Of a stretch of DNA of 64,000 bases, positions 10,868 to 29,376 are shown piece by piece (position 1 is the first letter of the stretch; each line of letters opens with the position of its first letter). The position numbers were made by a program, and so were the translations under genes. The stretch comes from Nephromyces sp. MM_2019 (Eukaryota; Apicomplexa; Aconoidasida; Nephromycida), in NCBI GenBank assembly GCA_015657535.1, contig JADHZB010000961.1:3309-67308 (forward strand), given 5' to 3'. The notes beneath the pieces are model-generated. The model saw only the letters and a list, made by a program, of their open reading frames with translations, was not told the DNA's origin and did no database searches.

Positions 10868-13800
10868 GCTGCTACATAAAGAAGCTTTCTTGCTTATCCA
10901 GAACAGGCGCTTTCTGCAGTCACAAGGACCTTTCTTACGTGTGCTATTCGTTTGCTGGCGGAACATTGGGTGGTTCTGGCTCACCTTTAGCACCCACAAA
11001 AAAAATCTCCGCATAGCTGCGCATACGGTGTCATAATCTGGAAAGTCATACCTGAGTTTTCATCATCTTTCCGGAGAACGATATGATATCATACCTGAAG
11101 CATACAAGGATGCTAGCATTAAAAACGTAGATAATCGGCCTCTTGACATAAGAGAAAACTCTCGGTATTCATTTTCTTCTCTTTTGTTGCCTTACGACTA
11201 CTGTCATGGTAAAAGCCCTCTTCGCAACGCTTGCCGTTTCTATCGTATGCAATTTGCGAATGGCGAAAAAATGCCTAACGTAGCTTTATTACTGAATAGT
11301 TATAGGAATGCTTTTACAACTCTGGCCTGGCGACTTGATCAATGGAATTCATTGCTTGCCTGTGTGAGAATGATACATACAAATTCGCCTACAAGGTTCC
11401 CCTTCTGGACCTCCCCTCATGGTATATTCGTGAGAGTGCTGGAGCCAAATTCTTAGGAGGAAGTGGGAGTACTTGAAGTACCACGCTATTAACTATGTGG
11501 AATTTTTGTGGGGTTCTGAGCCCCTTCTCTAGGGTGAAGGACGTCTCTATTGCAGTGGTGATGTCAAGGGGGGGTTTACTAATGATTTTTTTTATCCAGG
11601 ACACCAGCGACTGAGTTTCAGTACTGCAGTAATATCGTTTAGTGCCTTTAGATCATACTTCCATTGTAGTTGAGAAAGCCCTTCCGCTTCAGTAATATGT
11701 TGACTCCTACCAGACTATCTCTCGCTGAGATGTTACAACTCCACAAAGTCATCTATCCTAGGTACATGAGGGGGGTGAGAATTGTTCCTATTTGCACGAG
11801 ATGAGTCTACCCTGGCAGGCTCTTGCACAGTGAACTGTTGTGCTTTTTTTTTTTACTCACTCTATTTTGCGGGGAAAATATAGAGGTACTGCGACTGTTG
11901 ATTGCATACCTAAAAAATTGCTATTTCCCTGTCTGTAATCTTGGAAATCTTTCAAGGGAAACAGGCACTGATTGTGTGTATTAAGTATGAATAAGAATAT
12001 CTCGCCTTTCCGGTACTTCTAGAAAGCTTAGTTTGTATTGTGGGCACTAGAGGTTTCTCTTGTCAGCAGGAAAACACTGATACCTAGTGTAACTTTGGAT
12101 TTTTTTATTGTAAAGTTCAGTTGCTGTATCAGCGGCTCTTTCTAGGTAGAGATGCCCTATTACTAGTTTCTCCCTAAAAATGCGTGCACATACGATCAAT
12201 CGAATTTTTGTGCCAGTATTCATCCGAGCGATGTCTTCATCTTCTGGCCTCGCAAAGTTGGCCGCTCCTTTGAAAATGACTGTATTTTTATATAACTCTC
12301 ACCTTTGCTTCATCATCAAAATCGTACGTTTGGACATATTCCCTAATCTTTCAGATGTGAGCTTTACTTGTGCGCTTCTTGGTGGGAGTGGCTAAGGGGA
12401 GAATAGCTGTCATCGTGCTGGACGCCATGCGGTGCCTGAATATTTATCTGCTTTAGTGTTGCCTAGAATGTGTGTGAAATTCATGAGAAGTACCTATTGT
12501 TCTCTATTCTAATTGCCGGTATAGCCGTCAGGTATAACCGTCAATTCTTGTCTTTTAGTCTATTCTATTTGCCCTAAACCGTAAATTCTTGTTTTTTATT
12601 CACAATTTTAATTGCTGGTATACACCCGTCAAGCTTGTGCCATTAGTCGGACATCTTGCATGCTTGAAAATCTCTAGATTAATCGAAAAATAAAGGTTTT
12701 ATCCCGATAAAAATACTACTGAAGACTAAAGCATCTTTGATGATGCTATCATGTCGTCTTGTGAGGCTGGCAGCATACGCTTTTTTATCGTATCATCTAC
12801 ATATGTTTTTATGCAGTACCATAATAGTCTTTCGTTAGGCTATTTTTTGGATTAATACGCTCATTATCATATATGCATAGCCATATCTATAGATTACTAT
12901 ATATTTTTTAGACTACTTCTAATAGAATATATATTAGCATGATTAAAAATGTTTCTAATACAAGGATAGTAGCTTATAAATTATACTATATATTATCCGA
13001 ATCTTCAAATATGTATCGTAATTTGCTCGGTCCAAAACATATTTACTCATATTAAGGCTCATTGCATAGCTGTCATGAGTTGAAGTTTTGTCGTGTGCCG
13101 TTTTGTCACCGAACTCTCACCAATTCGAAGGGAAGATGCGGGAGATATTTTTAAGAGGTAAATTGTCAATGAGCGGAGCATAAAGAAGCTGTATGTTTTT
13201 GCTGGCTATCCTCTTTATTTAATAAATTCATGATTACTAGGGCGAAGCATACTCACTGTTGAAATATCATAGCTTAATCTTCAGGTATTCAGGAGGTACT
13301 CAAAGTGCTGAATGCTGCTAGCTGAGCAATTTCTACATAAGAGTGCGTATACCACCTCACTCCAGCCTATCTGCTTGTCATTTCATAATTTTTTAAAGGA
13401 CTCTGCATCATGGTAAGTTGCTGGTATATACCAGCATTACTATGTTTTTCAAAGTATCTCTTTTTGTTATTCTGTGATAACCCTAAATTATAATATTATT
13501 TCTCAAACGGCCGATTTATTGCAATTTGAGACTCCCCGGACTGCCTATCTTTGTCTCAGTTTTTTACATGTTTATTCCATTCTTTGGTGATTGTATTAAT
13601 CACATGGTGGGCCTGTTTGAAATTTCCAAGTTACGGGCCACCATTTTCATTCCGAATTCTTGCGAATAGCAAAAAATCTGTGTGGGGAGCTTGTGAGTAT
13701 GGTAAATAGCCCAGATTATATTGGAATTTGTATTCGAAAAGAATGTCAAGTGCTGCATTTTTCTCTTCCATTAAGCTTCCAGCAATGGCCCTCGTTCCAT

Positions 13801-14072
13801 CTAACCCACTTTCGTATAGTGCCTATTTGTTGATGGAAAAGGCATATGGCCTTATGCAATGCTAACATGTGAGCTCCGTCGCTTTCATTCTATGGATTTG
13901 GTTGCTATGTTCTTTTACCGCCAGTTTAGATATTTTATTCAGCAAAAAGGAGGATTCTTCCCACATTTTGGTAATTAGCCCTAGAAACAGGCCATTGCAT
14001 ACCAAATGCCATCTTCGCTCCTTGGAGTGTTTCTTAATTCGGCATGGTTTAATCTACTTTGCAGTCTTATCT
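10868..14072. other. Gap with no supported gene
   Basis: The sequence becomes strongly AT-rich around 12830-13040, with TATAT-rich segments. Open frames at 11184-11456, 12180-12395 and 13869-14150 have no motif or splice support. The 3' UTR of the PRELI-like gene and that of the minus-strand gene ending at 14073 must lie here. Confidence 0.4.
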
Positions 14073-17000
14073 TTAAGCGTACCAAGTAAATGGCAAACGC
14101 CTACACCACACATTCAACACAAACATCCGCATCACGAGACGTGCCAGTGACGTGGAAGCCTCCTGGCCTAAGCATACAGCTTTTTCTTCTTTGTTCTTTC
14201 CGCATTGGCAGGGAGTTTGAGCCTGTGGCGTAGACTGTTTTCCGCAAGCAACGCAGCAACAACATATATGGTTCCTACTTTTCATGAGGGACAATAAGAC
14301 AGTCCTTGAAACTCCCGTACGCATTCTTTCGTATGCAAGCCTGATTTGATTGCTGCAAAATGGACGCATCATTAAAAAACACCTCAATTCACGTAATATT
14401 TTCTTTTATTAACAGTCAGTACAAGTTTATAAACCGCTAATACACAAAAAAGGCAATCCACCTAGTGCTATTACTCATATTAAACTATAACTTTAATGTT
14501 CGTTTCGTGTGATTTAGCTTACCAGAAGATCTCGACGACTATTCGACTAGCACAGCAAACTAGTGGGGGTTGTGACATGCTAATTGTCGAGCAGACGCTA
14601 AAAATTTCTCTCAGGTATTCACGTATGAACTGCGTTGCGTAAGTTGAGATTTTAGGTGCATCATAATAATCTGCAAAACGCATGTACTGCTAAAAAAAAC
14701 AGGGTTACCTTGTCGCAGGGCCACTCCGTGCCTTTACCGGGTTGGCTCGGTACAGAATCCTCGGTATTGATCCATGCCTCAGGGGGGTCTTCATGAGCTT
14801 GGTGCGCCATTTCAACATCGAAAAGCATTAATGGCTCTTCTGAATGTAAAAAAGAAGCAATTTTTGGCATATGGCTAATGCCTTAATCTTTCAAGAAAAA
14901 TCATCTTCTTCATCTCCACTATATTTTACTTCCCATAATACACCAGTTCTGACTACACTTCCATCAGATAGGTAGGAAAGGCTACAAAGGGTAGGGTCGC
15001 AGGAAAAAAGCAAGTGATGGAAGGATAGAGCTAATAACAGGCATGTATTAAGAGTATGAGATAGGGATTGCTGCTCGTAATATTGAAATACGTGTGTGGC
15101 TAAGAATTGAACGCTGTTAGGGGAATAACGTGATCAATCCTGTGTACACGGCACGCACACATTAATGCCACGCATATACCATTTGACTAATAGGAAGGTT
15201 TCTTAGAAGAAATTACTCATGTCATCTTCAAACTTTAAAATCAGGTTATATATGCTAATTCTGCTTAGAAAAATAAGTCAGTAAGCGTGCTATCGCTTAA
15301 TGCCATCCATTAAGTTCAGTAACAATCACTGAAGGAAGCATCAACATGATTATGCAGAGTTATGATAGCACCTTGTTGAGTAATACATAGATTCAACCAA
15401 ATCAAAGCGCAGTTCAAGTTCTCATAAGAACAAACTAGAAGAATACCGGACAAAATTCTTTAAAGATAAAAGCTAAACCTACTTAGTGGAATAATTATTT
15501 ACATATAAATTTTGATAATGTGCACAGGATAGAGGGCATCATGCCCTAACTTTAGCAGTGATTTAAAGGCGTCCTTTATGAGAAAGGAGAACCGATCAAA
15601 TTAGGCTCCCTATTGATTCAAAGCGTAATGAAACCGACAAAAAACATCAAAGCAACGTAGTGACAATGGCATAGATATACTTCAGTTTTTTTATCATAAC
15701 AAAGTGCAAAACAAAATACGGAAATAGCTAAGCTGCGATTGTCAAGCTAACTCACTTGTTCGAGCAACAGTCTGCTTATCATTTGCTTCACAAAGGCATT
15801 TCTTGAGTAGTGTAAGTCTTGTTGCAATCGATGATACCTGGAAGGGCCGAAAACATTAGACACTTTTGTGACTGAAACAGGACCGGGTATTCTAGAGAAG
15901 AATACTGATCTCGATTGATAAGAACAGTGTAAAACAAACTTTCAGAGGAGCGTTAGTCATTAATTCTCAAAGGAAAATTATATCGAGCTTGCTATAACGA
16001 AGAGGGATTTAAACCAGAATTAGAATTAACTTATACAGGTTGTCACCGTGATTCTTGAAGATAGGCCAATTTACGCACAAAGCAAGTATTACTTAATCTG
16101 AATAGAATAGCTTTGTTCAAAAAGGGCCGTTCACGTAAATTTGAGTGAACACCAACCATCGTCCTTACAAGGTTCCACATGTTGCTACAAATAGTAAGAT
16201 TCGAGCCACAATACAATGGCTAATGAATAGGTAATACAAAAGCAGAGAATACCATCCAAACACGAAGATATAGCCTAAAAAAAAATATCTGAGCAGATAG
16301 TCTCACTGGAAGAATAGTTTTTAGCCGTAGAAAAAGAGTGGACACTACTCTCAAGAGCATACTAATAGACCAACCTCCCACATAATTAATGCACCACCTT
16401 CACGCTTGCTCCTCGACATACCTCATGGTCTTCCAAACTCAGGTCAGAAGCCTCAGACGAGGAAATTATTTCCTTTCTTAAAGCTTCAGGTATCAGATGG
16501 CAATCCAACTAAAAAAACAGTGCCTCAGAATTTATATACATTACTCCAGGAGTGTAATACGAAAGGAAAGGTTAAAAAAGGACATTAGAAACTCGATTTA
16601 TATGATGACGAGTAGGGGGACTCTATCAAAATTATACTCTCACTAGTGCATAGCATTCTACAGCTGGGCAGTTTTCCCATAATTGGGGCCAAAAGCGATG
16701 GGAAAGTGCCCAGAAGCACACAAGCTGAACGATAGAAATTGTCTACATTTGCTAACTGAAGTTCGCATGGCTTCTCTACCTCCTGCAGCATGCTTTAGGG
16801 TATTCAACATAACTCATGAAATACAGAAGCAACAGTCACACAATAACAACTCCTGTTTCGCTTTAAAGCAAAAGAAACGTTGCTAGGGGGATGAAGCTTA
16901 AAAGAGATCCTTAAGTAATGGCTTTTACTATGATCCACTTTTGTACTAACGGCTGTCATCCAAGTGCACTCAACGCATTCAACAATTTCGTAAGTATTTT

Positions 17001-17318
17001 GGGAGGCTCCTTAAAAGCCTCAGTTCGGAAGAGGTTATTATACTTTTAAAAGTATAGCAGTTCAACATTCAGGCCACACACATCCCGTTATAGCTCCGGA
17101 GTTCACATGTTAACTCCGGAAGTATGCTGCATCTTCAATAGCTTGCCAAAGCCTTGCAGCTGCTACCTACAAGCAGGTATGGCAGAAGCTCGCCACAGCA
17201 CGTTATTTCTAGCATGCGTGTCCACAATTCATTGTTCCCAGGTGAGACTCAAGCTCCTTGTGGTTTCTAAAATAAACGGAGCACCCCTTGGGGTAGCTAA
17301 CAAATTACATGGAGTCCC
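14073..17318 (-). CDS. Multi-exon gene of unknown function, alpha-helical
   Basis: Well-formed minus-strand exons are 16724-16644 (LVCFWALSHRFWPQLWENC), 16508-16422 (LDCHLIPEALRKEI), 15837-15756 (SIATRLTLLKKCLCEAND), 14839-14709 (EDPPEAWINTEDSVPSQ), 14629-14523 (FIREYLREIFSVCSTISM) and a last exon 14352-14073 ending in TAA. They join in frame with consensus acceptors and gtgaga, gtatgt, gtgagt, gtaacc and gtaagc donors. Smaller candidate exons upstream at 17318-17302, 17208-17171, 16968-16951 and 16782-16757 also keep phase but are weak. The product is mostly helical and recalls HEAT/ARM-type scaffolds such as karyopherins around the DPPE.W segment, but I cannot name it. It may be the 3' part of the gene whose exons lie at 17508-18744. 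The last exon has a cysteine cluster (ICCCCVAC) and may hide another intron. Confidence 0.5.
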
Positions 17319-17507
17319 CTAAATTTTGGAATCTTCAAGTGTCCCCCACTTACCTCTTTGCTGCTTATTTTTTCTTCCTCACTACCTTCAGGCAATGCCG
17401 CGATAGAGGTAATTCCATAGCGATACCGCCTAATCCTTTTTCTCAATCCAAAATGAAATCTTCCGATGACTTCTCGTGTATGAGTATTTCTAAGTCCTAC
17501 CCTTAAC

Positions 17508-18744
17508 CTCTCCAGCGCTGTACTGCCAGTGTTTACCCCGGAGATAGACGAGCTGGGGAAAGGAGTTTTCCAAAGTGTATATGTGCAATAACCACTTACG
17601 TTATGAGAATCAGTCAAGTGAAAAGACAAAGAAAGTAGCGTTAATATCGCTGCAGCTACGGCGAAGCTACCGAAAGGTTGCAAGAGCTGAACTTCTACGG
17701 CCATTCGAAGAAGAGTTTACTGATGTCCGCCTTTTTGCACATTCGCCAGTACCTGATCGTAACTCCGTGCAATCGAAGGCTAACTGTTTTTATTATGATA
17801 ACAATCCCATGGTCACATCAGATAGTATTTCGTAAAATTATTAAATGATGAACGTTCAAGTTTTTATATTCAAAGAAACCGCAGAATCAACGCTTTGATA
17901 TAATGCTTTCGTATCTAATCCGCGCAAACGTAGCTCAGTGAACAGTTTACAGTAGTACGGAATGATTATGATGTCCCTACGTGGCGGAAGGTGCTAACCG
18001 ATCGCATGGCGTTTTAGGTAATATACGGAACCCTAAGTGGCGTGCACTAATGATTGGGAGAGGGGGCCCTTTTGAGTCGATGAAAAACATCCTGCAGAAC
18101 ACCGAAAGATAGGAGATCCGCCGCCTTACAAGAAAGTATATATTCTTAGGGCAAATTTACTAATAACTAATGAGCGCTTAACTATTCTTTCGGCATACTG
18201 TATTCAGTGCTGCGCGGGCATCTGCACTCAAAAGTATACCATTACATATGGGGTACTTAGAATGGGTGCTTTTGTGACAAATACGTTTTTCCTTCATCTC
18301 CCCCATTCTCGTTGGGTGATCCCCTAAGTTACGCGGAGGGATAGGTGCAACAACTCACCAGGGCCTAATTCCGGATACACACTAACTATTACTGGTAAAT
18401 TTCTTGTTATATATGGAGCAGAATGAGTTATGCCAAGGAAGTTACCACATCAATATCTACCTCCTAAGCACTGGCACATCATCAGTGCACCGAAGTTGGT
18501 ATTAAAACAAGCAGCGTCCCCTGTACGACATAATAACAGGAAGAGCTGATCAAGCCATCCAAGAAGATGATAATCATCAAGTTTCCACTGTGTTGCCACC
18601 TTAGAAAAGGTTGCAGCTATTCCGCTGGGAACTTGCCTTTACTAGCCTTTCACGAATATGTGGCCATATGGCTTCTTTGCAAGTATTCTTGCGTTTAGCT
18701 TACTTTAGTTCGTTTATGTCGGCCAGTTGCAACAGTCTCCCGTA
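17508..18744 (-). CDS. Exon cluster encoding helical-repeat protein, possibly OPR/FASTK-like
   Basis: Exons 18744-18704 (YGRLLQLADINEL), 18624-18461 (GIAATFSKVATQWKLDDYH, then LLGWLDQLFLLLCRTGD), 18391-18359, 18268-18246 and 18197-18130 (YAERIVKRSLVISKFALRIY) connect with matching phases 2, 1, 1 and 0. A further exon at 17552-17508 (LVYLRGKHWQYSAGE) follows one ending at 17600. Introns here are as short as 48-69 nt. The pattern of a short helix, LA.IN.L..IA..FSK and D..LL..L resembles the helical hairpin repeats of FASTK/RAP and octotricopeptide RNA-binding proteins of organelles. That is an inference from rhythm only; no C-terminal RAP domain was seen. It runs into the exon series at 14073-17318 and could be one gene with it. 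Neither the start codon nor the junctions around 17600-17980 are settled. Confidence 0.42.
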
Positions 18745-21700
18745 CTGCAATGAAGGGTACACGAAGGCATAAAGTGCTATCCCGAGGCAGCTGTGGTGTC
18801 GACCTTTAGTATTAAAGATAGGCAACTGTGAAATTCAGTGCCTGCGTACGCCATGGTTGCAAAGCGCGTACAAATAAGATGATACTCAGGCGTACGTTTT
18901 TTTATTCATTAGCTGATCTAATGCGTAGCACGCATGCTGAGCGAGTAGTTGATTTAGCTTTGAATATCAAACAATTTTCTGAAGGCACAGGCGAAGTGCT
19001 TATCACAAGGGCTTCTGCGTAGTGGTAATCGTTGAAAGGCGTGAAGCCCACTCGACTAGTCGAATGCTGTGCTTCCAAGTACTTTGCAACTCAAGCCCTG
19101 GTATAGCGCTCTGCATAGCCACCCACAGTAAACCCCTACATTGCAAGGCACAAGAAAAAAAAATTCAGCCAATTAATAGTAAATCAAGTCGAAAACCTCA
19201 GATTATAATGTTGAACGCAAGACAGGTAAATTCGTAGTCGCAACCTCTTATGAGCCCTCATGCACAGGGTATGCTGCAAGCACCAGAACCTTATTCCCCA
19301 AATTATCTCATCAATGGCATGCTTAACTAGCCTCATTGATACTCAGCTATTCCTCTCTAATGCACTGCAGAATCGCTCGGCTCCAGCGGCGTCACGAATG
19401 AAAGGGAGCAAGACCACTATATCCTCGACAATCTAACGACTTTGTGAAAAAATAAGCAGACAATTGCATCAGCGAAGCATTGAAAGCAATTTTTCTAAGA
19501 GGATGCATTTTTTAAACGATTGAAGCTTCCATAATACACCTTGAATACCACAAAATACGAAGGAAAATCTACTTTAAAGCTAGCAGGATCCATAGGTTGA
19601 ACAGCTACTGCTGGTATAAGGGAGAGCCACAGTAGAATGGGAGCAGCAATGACGATATTTTCCATAAGGCCAGAGTTAATAGAGTTTGCCCCCCCGTGAA
19701 CAGCACGAACCAAGGCAGACATCAATCACGAAGCAATGCAAGCACTCAAAAACTTGCAAGATGCTAATTCCAGTGGTCCAACATGTAGTATGCTTCCACT
19801 GGAATCGGAGCAGAATCATGAGAGAACAAGTAATCGCTGAGTAAAGTGCTCAATTGCTGCCCAAAAGAATTTTCACTCACTGCAGCGCCAGCAGCACCCG
19901 CAACTTCGACCTTTCTGCTGAACCATTAAGCTACTGGTGTTAACTTTGGCATGCTCAATTTGCGCATGCCGATCAAGGTATCCAGTATTTACACGGAGGT
20001 GTTCAAATATAAGGATTTTGGGTATCAGATTTATATTGTACCACAACATGGCATATCTCGCCTATCATTATTACCCAATAGGAGAATAGAGGCTGGTAAA
20101 GCTGTCTAGTCGGAGCATGAATCTAATTAAAGCTATCAAAAATACTTAAAAGTGCAGAGCTCTGTAAAAATTCCTTACAATCTTAATAAATGGCGAACAC
20201 AAAGAAATCCCCCCCTTTCAACCCAAATTCTAACACGGCCGGAGTTCACAGTACATGTAAGTTGTACGACGCTTTCATATGAAATTAAGCGCCATCGACC
20301 ATCTTAACACAGCGCAAGGCCATATAATTTTATCGTTTGATTTAACTTCCAGATTTTTATTTTTGAGGAGAGCAGTTTATGCTTGGCAAAATAATAATAA
20401 ATCGACTAATTTAGACACAGAAACATGAGCCAAACACTTCACGCATGGCGCAGCAGATATAAAATAAGCAGCTGCCAGTGAGCTTCTGCATGTAGTAGGT
20501 GCATCATCAGTACCCTATAAGCGCATGCCTTCAAAACATAATTAACAGGGGAGATACAATAACATAATCAGTGCTATGACACTCGATAACTTAATCCAAA
20601 ACATCCAAACAGCGATATTTCGCTTTATCCAAAACCCAAATAGCGGCATTGCGCAGTTGACTTCAGTTTCTTGACCAGTAGTGGAAAACCTTTTATATCA
20701 TATGCGGCCTCTTGCATTACACGTATCCACGCATAGCAGAAGCGCCGTATTGTAGTGACGCAGGATATCGAATAAAGATATTAGCAAGCGCCCCATCACA
20801 TTAAATCGTCGGTAGAAACACAATGCAGAACACAGTGATGTTACCCTCTTTCGGTATAGCGAGAGCGATTTTATATGACAAGGGCAAATTTTAAAAAGAC
20901 CACTTAAAGTTTCTGTGGGATATTCGTAGGAAAAAAAGGCAGTATAAACACAGCGACTGCAATGTGTAAATCTCCTATTTACCTAACCTCCAGCATATAC
21001 ATAAAGATCTCATGTGCTCCACTGCCTTAAAAGAACGGCTGCATGGTGCATACTACTATATAGTCGGCACAACTATATGGATGTTCTTATACGAAATGCC
21101 TCAATACGTACAAACAAAGAGAGCTAACCCCATTATTTCACTTTATTGAAACATAATAAAGTACCAGACTAAGAGTGAGAAGGACCTTATCTCCCTTAAC
21201 TGCCGAAATGGTTTTTAAAAAATCACACGGCCCCGTGTTATATCTGCAGCTTTCGCAAAAAAAATCCTCTCCACTTTAAAACCTTAATACCAGCCAAGAA
21301 AATCTGGACTATCCCAAATATCCCCATAATACGCAATTCTGCCTCCTATGAAAAAAAGAAGGCTGCCTAACAGGAGGTGCAATCTCCACCTCTACGTTGC
21401 GTCGTGCCACCTAAAATGTAGTCAAAATAAAACGCCATTAATTTTTGAACAATCGCACCAAATGACTGCAAAATGCTAGTAATAACGCCTATGTATTTCC
21501 CAAGAAAAACAAAAGCCCCTTCTTGCAAAGCATTAAAGTGACAGGAAGGAAATCACAGGCGGCATTACGCGGACTGCACATGAGCCAAAGAAGTTCAATA
21601 AAATTAGGGTTGCGTTAAAGAGAAAAAGACAAAGTTGCTATTATATCAGGGAATATTTAGATGTGCATATCAGAGTTCAAGCATTTTTTAAACACTGAAT

Positions 21701-22103
21701 AGTATTCACGCACACAAATTTTTCTTAAGTGCATATGTATTTTACAATATCCTCGAAAAAAAATGTACCCAATTTCATAAATATCTCAGCTAACTTCAAT
21801 CCATCCGCAACATGCTGCGATTATGCCAAAAACTTTACTTAATGAAGATTTTTTTTAAAATATTTTCCTACGCCAGGCAATTTTAAATCCGATATGTGCA
21901 CTGGAGAAGTACTACATGGAATAGTAATTAACATCAGCAGACACGCCAGCGAATCGCTAAGCAACTTTCTATTTACGAGATAATAGTAACACTGGATATA
22001 CCATGAAGACTATACATGGAAGTCAAAAAATTCTCTGAGGACAACCAGCAGAACAAATGCACACTTGAAGTGCCCCAGTACCAATAGGGAGACTACACCT
22101 TAC
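18745..22103. other. Gap with no assigned gene; last Rab exon should lie here
   Basis: A 76-codon minus frame at 19725-19495 (start MMSALVRAVHGGANSIN) contains a plausible acceptor and donor around AVQPMDPASFK, but it is anonymous. The terminal exon of the Rab gene with its prenylated cysteines should lie in or near this stretch, but I could not place it. Confidence 0.35.
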
Positions 22104-26853
<4,750 letters not shown>

Positions 26854-28448
26854 CTACAAAATAGGAAGAAAAAAAAAAATTAGAAAGTTTTCATGCTGCT
26901 GCTATGTAAAAAAATATACAAATTAGATAATTCTCAGCGAGTGATCATCACCATTAGCGCAATAGAATTGAAAAAAGAAGAATCAACTGAAAAAATCTAG
27001 TCAGCACCTCTGAAGCTAAATGTGCCTCTGGATGCTACATGGTTTATATCGCCGCATGCATATACCCTCCAATGTTGCTGTAGTTGTATACCCTAATCAC
27101 ACTTTATAATTATTCAGCTATGGAGCACGTGCCCGAGCACAGTGTGGTTCCCCTTGACATATGACAGTAAAAATTTTGACATTGTTCTAGTAGTGTCTGG
27201 AAGAATCACAAGAAATGCACACTTCTTCTGTTCCTCTATTCACAACAAATGAAAAGAGCAAAAAATAGCAAAAAGGTAACTGAAATAACGAGGGTCATGA
27301 CCATTTTTAAAGAGTAATATAGGTTAAAAAGCATGCTGCATCTTTAAAAATGCTTCATACAGCTTTTTCAAGCCATTCATCTCTTCTTACTAGTCTTTAT
27401 ATCTTGGAACCGACATCTCTATAGATAGTGATAGTCTCTGCAGGAACAAAAAATTGTATGTAGCATATTAACAAGTGCCATACTTAATAGAGGTCAACAC
27501 AGCGTTTCTATAGAAATACAGATAAACGTACATGCAATAAAATCTTTAGCTTAGGCTATAGTAAAACAAGAGCCCAAAACACTAACCTTTACGGAAGATG
27601 AAGATCGAATTTCCCAATTAAGGCTGCAATCCCGTCACAACACCTGACATACAATATCAGGGCGTAGAAACATAACCTGGTACAATGGTGTGGAATCGTG
27701 AGTAATTAAAAAGCGTCTTAAGAAGTATTTCTAGCCACGCAAATACAAGCAAGCGTATCCCCTAGAAGCTAACAAGTAAACGAAGAGAGCCTAAACACTA
27801 AAGTATTTTTCGCCTCAATAAAATACCAACTGGAAGAGAATTTCGAGCACACGCACAAGATGAAACAGCAAAGCAAATAACAGTACCCTCACTTATCCAC
27901 AACCACTTAAATATTTCATGATTTACTCAATAAAAGTATCATCACGCCAAGAAAGCCCATTAACGCTGAACACCGCCGCTCGACAGCAGGTTTCGAAGTA
28001 CGCATGATGCAACCAATCCACTCCTGGGTTTTTTCAAGATATGATAGAAAATGAAAATCCAGTTACAAATAAATTAACACAATCAAAAGGCATTAAACAC
28101 TGAAAAAATTTGCCTTTTGCCCAAACTGCTCGTGAACATATCAAAAACTTTATAAAAATAGAGGAAAACATGGAAAAGGTAAAGCACCTATACAAAAGCA
28201 CTCAGGTATGCATATGAAAAACACACCCTCCTCAACCTTTGAAGCTGTACCCTGCTTTTATAGCACCGCAAAACTGAATCAAAAAAGGCGGATATATATC
28301 TCGCCGAGGGTTACGTTCGTTCCGCACTGTACTAGAAACAGGAAAATGCACCAAGTGCGTGGAATTGTTATTCAATGACTCAAACTTCTTGGTGCTCACT
28401 TCTCAGTAGCAACAAGGCTAAAAAAAATAATTCGTGGAGAGGTCTTAC
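26854..28448. other. Upstream region of the Rab gene; first exon unresolved
   Basis: The Rab start codon must be here or further right. A short open segment with splice-like edges at about 27586-27622 (minus; reads LNWEIRSSSSVK) does not end in the phase the next Rab exon requires. Nothing else could be supported. Confidence 0.35.
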
Positions 28449-29333
28449 AGGCTGCAAGGGTAGGCATGAGAAGCTTGCTTCCTCTACCACAGCATACATT
28501 CGCCAAAGTTGTACAGCCCTCCTCGGGGTACCATGCACATGTGTGAATACGTAGGACAATGAGGGGTCGTGGAGAGAGATAGCTGCTCTATAACTTAGCA
28601 ATTTGTCGTGAATTTTTCAGGGACGCACCCTCGATGAAAATAGCATTAGCACGATGAACATATACCCTACCGTATCAACAACTATAATAAACGTGTATCT
28701 CACAAGCGGTACATACGGTAACTCGTAAGTTGTAAAGCACGAGTTATGTCAATATTACCAGTAGCGTAAACAAATCTAGGACCCAGGGTAGTCGTACCAG
28801 CCTTCTGCGGTAAGCCGCTAATATTGAAGTTTGGCACAGTTATTGGCATCCCTCTTATAGCCTTGTCCCACACTCTCGCGTTGGTATTCGTGCTTGGTGC
28901 GCCGGGTTTGCCATGGCGCGTCTGCCGTCCCTATGCATCAGCGCTGCAGAATGTGCTCATGAGTTTACCCATTGCTACAAGAAGCAGGTGGTCTTACGAT
29001 AGTATCCTGCGCTGCAGGGTATGAATTTTTACCTCGTAGAGTACTGGATAGAAGTAATCGTCACATGCATGCACTCAGATCTTTTTTGTGCTAAGTATCT
29101 AGGATAAAAAGTAAAAAGCATCTACAAGGGCTGACCACTGGGTGCGTCACAAGAACGCTATCTCGAAAGTGGTACCATACGTAACTATCCCCCATAATAT
29201 TCACAGATAGTACGGTAAACTGGAGGTCGAGTAGAAACATCGTATCTACCTTGCTAGGAATCGTGCGGACTCTCAGGTTGAAATTAATAGGTGCAGCCGA
29301 GCAAAAGTGCTGAGCTTCGTCAACATTTCGGCG
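28449..29333 (-). CDS. Fragments of an unassigned multi-exon gene
   Basis: Three minus-strand exons with good borders were found: 29333-29250 (AAPINFNLRVRTIPSK, donor gtagat), 29219-29181 (FTVLSVNIMGDSY, donor gtatgg) and 28593-28449 (DPSLSYVFTHVHGTPRR, then VQLWRMYAVVEEASF, donor gtaaga). The first two join in phase 0. The link to the third and the terminal exons were not found. The first two look like beta-strands, the third is mixed. I do not recognise the family. Confidence 0.35.
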
Positions 29334-29355
29334 CTGCATGATCGCCGAAGTACCA

Positions 29356-29376
29356 AGATATATATATATATATATG
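29356..29376. repeat. (TA)n dinucleotide tract
   Basis: A short run of TA repeats just upstream, in minus-strand sense, of the exon that starts at 29333. Confidence 0.7.

Noticed and set aside
17297..17704. 135-codon minus frame with a signal-like start (MAVEVQLLQPFGSFAVAAAI)
   Set aside because: It contains a strong internal donor (AAC/gtaagt) and an acceptor that fit the exon series of the larger minus gene better than a single-exon secreted protein. The start may still be used.
19495..19725. 76-codon minus frame starting MMSALVRAVHGGANSIN
   Set aside because: Hydrophobic and internally spliceable, but anonymous and not linked in phase to neighbouring exons. Left in the gap note.
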